The position numbers were made by a program, and so were the translations under genes. This document shows, piece by piece, positions 25,703 through 32,760 of a stretch of DNA of 64,000 nucleotides (position 1 is its first letter; each line of letters opens with the position of its first letter). Below the pieces are notes generated by a model. The model was given only the letters and a program-made list of their open reading frames with translations. It was not told the origin of the DNA and ran no database searches. The stretch spans positions 1 to 64,000 of the forward strand of contig JACKPW010000016.1 of the NCBI GenBank assembly GCA_024233215.1, read 5' to 3'. This DNA comes from Verrucomicrobiales bacterium. Its GTDB lineage: Bacteria > Verrucomicrobiota > Verrucomicrobiia > Limisphaerales > J093.

Positions 25703-25744
25703 CGATTCAACCCGCCGGTGTCATACCGGCGGGTTGAATCGTTT
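25703..25744 (+). terminator. strong hairpin terminator of the glycan locus
   Basis: Perfect 17-bp arms (25703-25719 and 25725-25741, beginning CGATTCAACCCGCCGGT) flank a 5-base loop GTCAT, and a short T-run follows. It lies just after the last gene of the 25-kb cluster. The arm length is unusually long, so it may also function on the opposite strand. Confidence 0.85.
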
Positions 25745-25864
25745 CTGGACCGGGTGTTTCCGCCGGCGGCGGTTGACGTCACGTCTGCCGTCGTTCGCCT
25801 CCGGTGGCGGCATCCTGCCCCAGCGGACTTGCAATGCCTCGCATCGCGGTTATAAGTGCCCGGC

Positions 25865-27013
25865 ATGTTCTTGCCGTTTGGCAGTATCCCGCGGACGACG
25901 AGCCGCCGGGTTCCCCCGCTGAGACCTCGGTGGCGGACCCTCCTGCTCGTCCCGGTTTTAGGATTGGTGGCCGGTTGTGATCGCGATCCGGTGCGCACGT
26001 ACCGTGTACCGAAGGAGGAGACGCCCTCCACGGCGGCGATCCCCAACCCGCATGGGGGTGGCGCCGGTGGGATGATGATGGGAGGCGGCGGGGCCGCCCC
26101 GAATAGCGACCGCCAGGTGGCCTGGACGCTTCCCGACGGCTGGCAGGAGCTGGAGCCGAACCAGTTTCGCGTGGGCAACTTCCGTATCCCCGGCGAGGAC
26201 GGTGCCGGCGCTGAAGTCACGATCATCCCGTTGCCCGGCATGGCCGGTACCGATTTCGCCAACGTGAATCGCTGGCGTGGTCAGGTGGGTTTGCCCGCGG
26301 TTTCCGAGGATGAGTTCAGCAAACTCGGGAAGGAGGTCGCCATCGGGGATGAGAAAGGTCTGATGTTCGACCTCGGTGGGGGGCAACCTTCAGACGGCAA
26401 ACCGCTGCGAATGCTGGCCGCCATCCTGCGCCGGGGAGGCACCGCCTGGTTCATCAAGGCCATGGGCCCCGATGAACTGGTGGCCGGTCAGCGGGAGGTG
26501 TTCGGGAAGTTCCTCGCGGGGTTGAAATTCGATGGGCCGGCGCCGACGGCGCAAACTGCGGCGGCCGCTCCGGCAACGGCAGGGGCGGGAACCGCTCCCG
26601 CAACGGCCTGGACGGTGCCCGAGGGTTGGGTGACGCAACCCGCCGGCAGCATGCAGATGGCGAAATTCGCCATTGCCGGCGATGACAGCAAATCCGCGGA
26701 GGTCAGTGTGGCAACGCTGGCGGGCGACGGCGGCGGTTTGCTCGCCAACGTGAATCGCTGGAGACGGCAGCTCGGGATGGACCCGGTGGATGCCGACGGC
26801 CTGACCAAGTGCGTGACCCCGATCGCCGACGGGCCTGCCGGTGCACAACTGGTGCTGCTGCAAACCGGCGACGGGGCCCGGGCGATGACCGCGGCCGTGG
26901 TGACGGCGGGCGCGCAGACCTGGTTTATCAAGCTCATGGGGGACGCCCCGGTGGTGAGCCGCGAACTGGACCATCTCCTCGCTTTCGTGAAGGGCATTGA
27001 CTATGGCCGTTAG
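25865..27013 (+). CDS. lipoprotein with two repeated globular domains
   Basis: About 382 residues. The signal ends in a lipobox, LVAGC, near residue 38, so this is a lipoprotein. A Gly/Met-rich linker (GGGAGGMMMGGGG) precedes two homologous domains. The first starts AWTLPDGWQELEPNQF and the second AWTVPEGWVTQPAGSM; both contain an ANVNRWRxQxG motif, and they end in TAWFIKAMG and TWFIKLMG. An Ala/Pro linker joins them. The gene overlaps the ResB gene by 11 bp, suggesting a role with cytochrome c maturation, but no function is known to me. A GTG at 25856 is an alternative start. Confidence 0.75.
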   Translation: MFLPFGSIPRTTSRRVPPLRPRWRTLLLVPVLGLVAGCDRDPVRTYRVPKEETPSTAAIPNPHGGGAGGMMMGGGGAAPNSDRQVAWTLPDGWQELEPNQFRVGNFRIPGEDGAGAEVTIIPLPGMAGTDFANVNRWRGQVGLPAVSEDEFSKLGKEVAIGDEKGLMFDLGGGQPSDGKPLRMLAAILRRGGTAWFIKAMGPDELVAGQREVFGKFLAGLKFDGPAPTAQTAAAAPATAGAGTAPATAWTVPEGWVTQPAGSMQMAKFAIAGDDSKSAEVSVATLAGDGGGLLANVNRWRRQLGMDPVDADGLTKCVTPIADGPAGAQLVLLQTGDGARAMTAAVVTAGAQTWFIKLMGDAPVVSRELDHLLAFVKGIDYGR

Positions 27014-28157
27014 GAAGATCATCAACCGATTGGGGTCCCTGCGGTTGACCATTGTGCTGCTGGCGTTCGCGCTGGTCCTCGTGTTTGCCGGAACGATTGC
27101 GCAGGTCAAGCTGGGCATTCACGCGGCGCAGGTCCGGTTCTTCCAGAGCTTCGTGGTGTATGCGGATGTCGGCGAGAGCCTTCGCCTGCCGGTGCTGCCG
27201 GGAGGTTACCTGGTCGGGTTCGCCCTGGTCCTGAACATCGCCTGTGCCTACGCGTTGCGCATTGGCTTCAAACGGGGGCGGATCGGGCTCCTCCTGATCC
27301 ATGGCGGTTTGTTGATGCTGCTGCTGGGCCAGCTTTCGACGGACCTGCTCCAAGTCGAGAGCAACCTGCGGTTCAAGGAAGGCGAGCGCAGCAACTACTC
27401 CGTGAGCGGCCGGCATTGGGAACTGGCCATCGTGGACACCACGGATGCGGCCTTTGATCAGGTCACGGTTCTTCCCGACCGCCTGCTGGCGCCGGGGGAA
27501 ACCCTCCGGCCGGAGGGGCTGCCGTTCACCGTGCAGGTGCACACCTATTGGCGCAACTCGCGGCGCCTGGGGCCGATGGAGACTCCCGCCAGTGCAGCTC
27601 CCAAAGCCACCCAGGGACAGGGCACCCGGTTTCAGTACGACAGCGAACCCAGTACCACCCGGATGGACCGGCGGGACATCCCGACCGCCTATGTCGAGTT
27701 GGAGGCCGATGGCAAGTCGCTGGGGACTTGGTGCGCGACCGGTTGGGTGGACGCGGCGGACACGTTCACCCACGACGGCCACAGCTATGCGCTGACGTTG
27801 CGTCCGACGCGTTACTACCAGCCGTATTATCTCAAGCTGATCGACTTCTCACACGACCGGTACCTGGGAACGAACATTCCGAAGAACTTCTCCAGCTTGG
27901 TGCAGATTCAGAACCCGGAGACCCGGGAGGACCGCGAGGTGCTCATCTACATGAACCACCCGCTGCGTTACGGGGGGCAGACGTATTACCAGTCCGGTTA
28001 CGACGAGAACGACCCCACCGTCACCATCCTGCAGGTGGTCAAGAACCCGGGATGGCTGACCCCCTATCTGGCCTGCACGATCGTGAGTGTGGGGCTGTTG
28101 GCCCAGTTCTTCGGTCATTTGGGGCGCTGGCTCCGCAAGAAGACGAAAGCATCATGA
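27003..28157 (+). CDS. resB: ResB-like cytochrome c biogenesis protein
   Basis: About 384 residues, shorter than typical ResB/Ccs1. Hydrophobic segments are at about 12-32, 66-84, 91-108 and near 352-370. The extracytoplasmic region includes HDGHSYALTLRPTRYYQPYY, PKNFSSLVQI and YGGQTYYQSGYDE, matching the ResB periplasmic domain with its conserved YYQ motif. ResB pairs with CcsA to deliver and attach haem to apocytochrome c (System II). The gene overlaps CcsA by 4 bp (ATGA). The ATG at 27003 is preferred over the TTG two codons earlier. Confidence 0.85.
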   Translation: MAVRKIINRLGSLRLTIVLLAFALVLVFAGTIAQVKLGIHAAQVRFFQSFVVYADVGESLRLPVLPGGYLVGFALVLNIACAYALRIGFKRGRIGLLLIHGGLLMLLLGQLSTDLLQVESNLRFKEGERSNYSVSGRHWELAIVDTTDAAFDQVTVLPDRLLAPGETLRPEGLPFTVQVHTYWRNSRRLGPMETPASAAPKATQGQGTRFQYDSEPSTTRMDRRDIPTAYVELEADGKSLGTWCATGWVDAADTFTHDGHSYALTLRPTRYYQPYYLKLIDFSHDRYLGTNIPKNFSSLVQIQNPETREDREVLIYMNHPLRYGGQTYYQSGYDENDPTVTILQVVKNPGWLTPYLACTIVSVGLLAQFFGHLGRWLRKKTKAS

Positions 28158-30121
28158 GCAAGAAACTGCCCTGGATCATTCTGGCGGTCATGGCCCTTTG
28201 GGCGCTGGCCGGCCTGCGCGCGCCCAAGGACAAGAGCGGGTTCGACACCGTCGATTTCGGGCGGTTGCCGGTCCTTCTCAACGGCCGGCTCCAACCGCTC
28301 GATTCCGTGGCCCGGAACTCCCTGTTGATCATGCGCACCCGGCGCAGCGTGAGCTACGAGGAGACGGACGCCGGCGGAAAGAAGGTGCGCCGGCGTCTGG
28401 CTGCCACCCCGTGGTTGATGGAAGTCATGATGCGGCCCGAGGTGGCCGACACCCGGCCAACCTTTCGCATCGACAATCCCCAACTCAGGGATCTGTTCGG
28501 TTTGCCGGGGGATCCCGGGAAGCACTACTTCTCCTGGAATGACCTGGCCCCGAAGGTCATGGAGTTCGACAAGGAGGCCCAGCGCGCGGGCAAGGTGGAG
28601 GGCAAGGTTCGCAGTACCTTTGAGCGCGCGGCGGTCCAGCTGCATCAGGGGCTCATCCTCTATCAACGGCTCAAGAACAGTCTCCAGACCGAGGACACCC
28701 ACGACTTCGCCGCCGACCTGAAGGCCTTCCAGGCGGCCGCCAAACCAGGCCTGAAGGCCTTCGCGGCCAGTCACGGGAGCTCGGATTTCGACCAGGACGC
28801 CCTGCGGTCGATGGCGGGCTATCTGCAGCGCTACGAGCAGGTGTCCCGCATGGCCTACCCGCTCATGATTCCCCCGGCGGATCCCGTGAAGGATCCCACC
28901 GGCTGGCGCAGCGTCGGCGACAGTCTCCTGGATCCGGTGCGCGAGATCATCAGCGGTGTCGGGAACGGGGAACCCGCGAAGGTGCCGGAACAAATCCAGT
29001 GGCAGCCCGAACTGGGCCTGTGGGCGGCGATGTCCACCGCGTACCACAACAATGAGCCGGCGGTCTTCAACGCGGCGTTGTCGGGATACCGGCAGCGACT
29101 GGCCTCGATCCTGCCGGAAGCCGTTGCCAAGGGGCGCAACGAATACGTCTACAACCAGTGGGAGCCGTTCTACCGCTCCACCATCGTCTATGTCCTGACG
29201 TTTCTCGTGGGGTGCGGTTCCTGGTTCGCCTGGTTCCGCCCGCTGAACCGCACGGCCCTGCTCCTGCTCTGGCTGGCCTTCGCCCTGCACACGGCGGGGA
29301 TGCTTTACCGGATCGTGCTGGAGGGCCGTCCGCCGGTGACCAACCTCTATTCCTCCGCCGTCTTTGTGGGCTGGGGCGCCGTGTGCATCGGGTTGATTCT
29401 GGAATCGAAGTTCCGCAACAGCATCGGTGTGGTGATGGCCGCCGCCGTCGGTTTCACCACCCAGATCATCGCCTTCAATCTCTCGGAGAGCGGCGACACG
29501 ATGGAGATGATGCGGGCGGTGCTGGACTCCAACTTCTGGCTCACCGTGCACGTCATCACCATCACCATTGGCTACTCGGCTGTGTTTGTGGCGGGCTTCC
29601 TCGCCATCCTCTACATCGTGCGCGGGGTGTTCACGCGGAGTCTGGACGACGCCACCCGGCGCAGTGTGGAGAGCATGGTCTACGGGGTCATCTGCTTTGC
29701 CACGTTCTTCAGTTTCGTCGGGACCGTGACCGGGGGCATCTGGGCCGACCAATCGTGGGGCCGCTTTTGGGGGTGGGACGTGAAGGAAAACGGCGCCCTG
29801 CTGATCGTTCTCTGGTGCGCCATCTTGCTGCACGCCCGCTGGGCCGGGCTGGTCAAGGGACGCGGACTCATGAACCTGGCCATCGGCGGCAACATCGTGA
29901 CTGCGTTTTCGTGGTTCGGCGTGAACATGCTGGGGGTGGGACTGCATTCCTACGGGTTCATGGATGCGGCGTTCAAGTGGTTGATGATCTTCATCGTCAG
30001 TCAGCTGGCCCTCATTGGAGTCGGCCTGCTGCCGTTGACCTCCTGGGCGAGTTTTCGCCGGATCGGGAACGCCCCCACTCGGGGGGGCGGCAAGCGGGCC
30101 CACGCGGGTGCCGGCGCGTAA
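28154..30121 (+). CDS. ccsA: CcsA-type cytochrome c biogenesis protein with long N-terminal extension
   Basis: About 655 residues, roughly twice the length of a minimal CcsA. After a signal-anchor (LPWIILAVMALWALAGL), residues about 35-335 form a soluble-looking, mostly helical region. The C-terminal half has about eight hydrophobic segments and the haem-handling motif WGRFWGWDVKENGAL, with histidines in LLHARW and VGLHSYGF. It is the haem transporter partner of ResB. The extension is known in some Bacteroidota and Verrucomicrobiota-type proteins but has no assigned role that I can name. The C terminus is Gly/Ala/Arg-rich. This is the last gene of the three-gene operon. Confidence 0.87.
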   Translation: MSKKLPWIILAVMALWALAGLRAPKDKSGFDTVDFGRLPVLLNGRLQPLDSVARNSLLIMRTRRSVSYEETDAGGKKVRRRLAATPWLMEVMMRPEVADTRPTFRIDNPQLRDLFGLPGDPGKHYFSWNDLAPKVMEFDKEAQRAGKVEGKVRSTFERAAVQLHQGLILYQRLKNSLQTEDTHDFAADLKAFQAAAKPGLKAFAASHGSSDFDQDALRSMAGYLQRYEQVSRMAYPLMIPPADPVKDPTGWRSVGDSLLDPVREIISGVGNGEPAKVPEQIQWQPELGLWAAMSTAYHNNEPAVFNAALSGYRQRLASILPEAVAKGRNEYVYNQWEPFYRSTIVYVLTFLVGCGSWFAWFRPLNRTALLLLWLAFALHTAGMLYRIVLEGRPPVTNLYSSAVFVGWGAVCIGLILESKFRNSIGVVMAAAVGFTTQIIAFNLSESGDTMEMMRAVLDSNFWLTVHVITITIGYSAVFVAGFLAILYIVRGVFTRSLDDATRRSVESMVYGVICFATFFSFVGTVTGGIWADQSWGRFWGWDVKENGALLIVLWCAILLHARWAGLVKGRGLMNLAIGGNIVTAFSWFGVNMLGVGLHSYGFMDAAFKWLMIFIVSQLALIGVGLLPLTSWASFRRIGNAPTRGGGKRAHAGAGA

Positions 30122-30161
30122 GCGCTGACGAAGCTCCGACCGGAGCCGCACACTCCGAACC

Positions 30162-30647
30162 ATGGGTGGCATCGAAATCAAATCGGCAACGGCAGCGGAC
30201 TGCGCGTTGCTGCTCTCCTTCATCCGTCAACTGGCGGAATATGAGCATCTCAGTCATGAGGTTGTGGCGGATGAAACCGGTTTGCGTGAATCGCTGTTCG
30301 GTGAACGTGCGGGTGCGGAGGCGGTAATCGGGTACCTCGACGGCAAACCCGCCGGCTTCGCGCTGTTCTTCCAGAACTACTCCACGTTTCTGGCCCGGCC
30401 GGGCATCTACCTGGAGGATCTCTTCGTGAAGCCGGAGTGCCGGGGGCGTGGTGTCGGACAGGCGCTCCTGAAGCACGTTGCGCGGGAGGCCGTACGACGG
30501 AAGTGCGGTCGCTTCGAGTGGTCGGTGCTCGACTGGAACCAGCCCGCCATCGATTTCTACCGGAAACTCGGAGCCGCGCCGCTGAACGACTGGACGATCT
30601 TCCGGGTCACCGGCGAAGCCCTGGAACGGTTGGGTCAGGGCCAGTGA
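30162..30647 (+). CDS. GNAT-family N-acetyltransferase (diamine acetyltransferase-like)
   Basis: About 161 residues. The GNAT acetyl-CoA loop is CRGRGVGQALLKHVAREAV, preceded by the strand YLEDLFVKPE and followed by FEWSVLDWNQPAIDFYRKLG, the spermidine/spermine acetyltransferase-like ending. The N terminus IEIKSATAADCALLLSFIRQ is also typical. It would transfer acetyl from acetyl-CoA to a primary amine such as a polyamine or thialysine. It stands alone 40 bp after ccsA. The substrate cannot be read from the sequence. Confidence 0.87.
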   Translation: MGGIEIKSATAADCALLLSFIRQLAEYEHLSHEVVADETGLRESLFGERAGAEAVIGYLDGKPAGFALFFQNYSTFLARPGIYLEDLFVKPECRGRGVGQALLKHVAREAVRRKCGRFEWSVLDWNQPAIDFYRKLGAAPLNDWTIFRVTGEALERLGQGQ

Positions 30648-30687
30648 CAAAGTCAGTGACTTCGTGTCCTGGTTTCGTGTGGAGGGC

Positions 30688-30947
30688 GTGACCCGAAGGA
30701 GTCGGTTGGCCTCCTCCGAAGCCATGCAGTTGGCGGACGAGGTGAAGTCCGACTGGTGGAGCAGGAACCGGGACCGTTACACAGGCAGGGGCGCTGAGCG
30801 AACGAGTCCAACCTTGTTGTCGACACAAGCGTTCTCTTCTCGTTCCTGATCCGGACGGAGTCCGCGCGTCGCAAGCGGTTTCTGACGGACCCGGACCTGA
30901 TGAAGGGGCTCCGGGCAAGAGGTTTCGACCGTTTCTTCACCTTGTGA
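30688..30947 (+). pseudogene. remnant of a PIN-domain toxin/antitoxin pair
   Basis: In frame from 30810 to the stop at 30947 the peptide reads NLVVDTSVLFSFLIRTES, then RRKRFLTDPDLMKGLRARGF and DRFFTL. The first part is the start of a PIN nuclease, with the first metal Asp in VVDTSVLFS. The middle of the domain, with its other acidic residues, is missing. Just upstream, in another frame (about 30715-30780), AMQLADEVKSDWWSRNRDRY resembles the end of a small antitoxin. Together they look like a decayed VapBC-type pair. The tail overlaps the 3' end of the opposite-strand gene. The antitoxin part is less certain than the PIN part. Confidence 0.5.
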
Positions 30948-32760
30948 CCGGGAACGGTGCTGCCGGGACGTCGGGCACCTCCCTGCGTCCGGCAAAGGTC
31001 CCAGAACTCCACCCCGGCCTTTCAAACAGGCGTAAGAAATTCTCCGGGTTGCCCAACCCCAGCTCCTTCAGCACGTCCTGCGTTCGCTCGGTAAAACCTG
31101 GATCGGTTGCGAGTTGGGCGGCGACCGGACGCCTGCCCTGCACCATCACCCAGCGGGCACCCGAGGCGGCGAACTCTTCGGCGGTGGCGTCCGGCTTGTC
31201 ACCATACCAGGGTTGGTCCAGAAAGAACGCGGTGAACACCCCGGTACGATCTCCCGCCAGCAAGCCGGAGCCGGCAATGGGACCCGGCCGGCCCGTTTTC
31301 GCGATCCCATCCGCCGCCGCGCGTGCCACCCACGCCGCCGGGTTCACGCCTCCCTGCAGGGCGGAGAGCGCATTGATTGCCGGTAGGGCAGCGAAGGAAA
31401 CCAGCACCAGGGGCCACAGCAGTCGATTCAACGCCGGCGATCGATCCACCAGAGGGTCCTTCAGCCAGTCCGCTGCCATCGCCGCTGCGGCGAAGAGGAG
31501 CGGAAGCGTCGCATAGAAGTAGCGCTGGTCCACGAGTTCGAGATAGGCCGGCAGATACACTCCGCTGAGGCCCAGCAGCAGGAGGGGAGGCCAGATCCAG
31601 TCCCCGGACAGCCGGGTTCCCTCGAGCCGGCTGGCCGATCCGGAGGTCGCTCCTTTGGGATCACCTCCGGGTGGTTTGGGATTCGTGGAACTCGTCCCTC
31701 CAAGGGGGGCGCCGGCAAGGCGGCGAAGGCCGAGGATCGCGAGGAGCAGGGCACTGATCACGCCAAGGTGGAGAAGGTCGAATGTCCCCAGCAACCGCAC
31801 GGCGGTAAGCGCGTTTCGGGCGCTCACGTTGAGTTGATGGCGGAAGTTCGCGCCGCTGGCAAAGGGCGACCACGTGGCGTAGGGCAGGCTCGTGGGATCT
31901 TCCCAGGAGGTGATTCGCCCTTCCTCAGGCCGATGGAAGGTGCGGGCGAACGGGTGGTAACGGTCCACATCCTTCGGGCCCACGACCGCATGCGCCGCCT
32001 TCGCCGAAGTGGAGAACGTGGGTGTGTGGTACTTGATCGACAGGACGACAATCCAGGGAGCCGCCACGATTCCACAGGCCACCCAGGTTAGGGCGAGTTG
32101 ACGCCAGATCCGGTGACGATGGTTTCCCGGCGGGGTTCTGAAGAAGCGGACCAGGGCAATGAGCAGTCCAAGTCCCACCGCCAGCGGTAAGGCCACGGCC
32201 TTGGCCAGGTAGGCGGTTCCCCAGATCGTCCCGGTCCCGAGGGCCCATCGCGGCTGTTTGGTCCAACACTCCGCGGTCATCAGCGCCAGCGCCAGGCAGA
32301 CGAGACCGGCCACGAGCAGATCGGGCGAGATGATCTCGATTGACCAGCCGAGGCCGGCCAGAGCGGCGATTGCGGTGCCCGCCTGCACCGTGCGCGCCGG
32401 CAGGGCCAGCGAGCGCAGCAGACTCGCGCAACCGGCGGTGAACCCGAGCGCCGTGACTGCCATCACCACCCGGCCGGCAAGGAGCGGTTCCACCCCGAAC
32501 GCCAGCAGGGGCGCGACCAGCCAGCTCAGCATCGGTCCCCAGTAGCCCGACACCGCCAGGTGCAGGGGACCTTCCGCGTAGTCGTGCGCCAGACGCAGAT
32601 AGGCCACGCCGTCGGTGTTCAGCCGGCCTCGATTGGTCGCTGCCGCCACGGCGAGCAGGACGGCCTGCACCGCCAGGATCAGACCCAGCATGCGGCGCGC
32701 TGGCCATCCTGCCGTTCGCTCCGCTCCCCGGCTTGCCCGGCTATTCCTCGGTGAGGGCAT
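30937..32760 (-). CDS. ArnT/PMT-like membrane glycosyltransferase
   Basis: About 607 residues with around eleven hydrophobic segments. The first loop carries NTDGVAYLRLAHDYAEG, the acidic residue pattern of GT39/GT83-type transferases that use polyprenyl-phosphate sugars. YWGPMLSWLVAPLLAFG and TIWGTAYLAKAVALPLAVG follow; the latter resembles the later cytoplasmic loop of this superfamily. The C-terminal part is periplasmic. It probably adds a sugar to lipid or protein outside the membrane. Its 5' end overlaps the 3' end of the glycoside hydrolase gene by 20 bp on the same strand, so the two are cotranscribed. Acceptor unknown. Confidence 0.75.
   Translation of the reverse strand: MPSPRNSRASRGAERTAGWPARRMLGLILAVQAVLLAVAAATNRGRLNTDGVAYLRLAHDYAEGPLHLAVSGYWGPMLSWLVAPLLAFGVEPLLAGRVVMAVTALGFTAGCASLLRSLALPARTVQAGTAIAALAGLGWSIEIISPDLLVAGLVCLALALMTAECWTKQPRWALGTGTIWGTAYLAKAVALPLAVGLGLLIALVRFFRTPPGNHRHRIWRQLALTWVACGIVAAPWIVVLSIKYHTPTFSTSAKAAHAVVGPKDVDRYHPFARTFHRPEEGRITSWEDPTSLPYATWSPFASGANFRHQLNVSARNALTAVRLLGTFDLLHLGVISALLLAILGLRRLAGAPLGGTSSTNPKPPGGDPKGATSGSASRLEGTRLSGDWIWPPLLLLGLSGVYLPAYLELVDQRYFYATLPLLFAAAAMAADWLKDPLVDRSPALNRLLWPLVLVSFAALPAINALSALQGGVNPAAWVARAAADGIAKTGRPGPIAGSGLLAGDRTGVFTAFFLDQPWYGDKPDATAEEFAASGARWVMVQGRRPVAAQLATDPGFTERTQDVLKELGLGNPENFLRLFERPGWSSGTFAGRREVPDVPAAPFPVTR

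Noticed and set aside
27548..28153. In-frame N-terminal extension of the CcsA gene
   Set aside because: It overlaps the whole 3' half of resB in another frame; the ATG at 28154, overlapping the resB stop, starts a clear signal-anchor.
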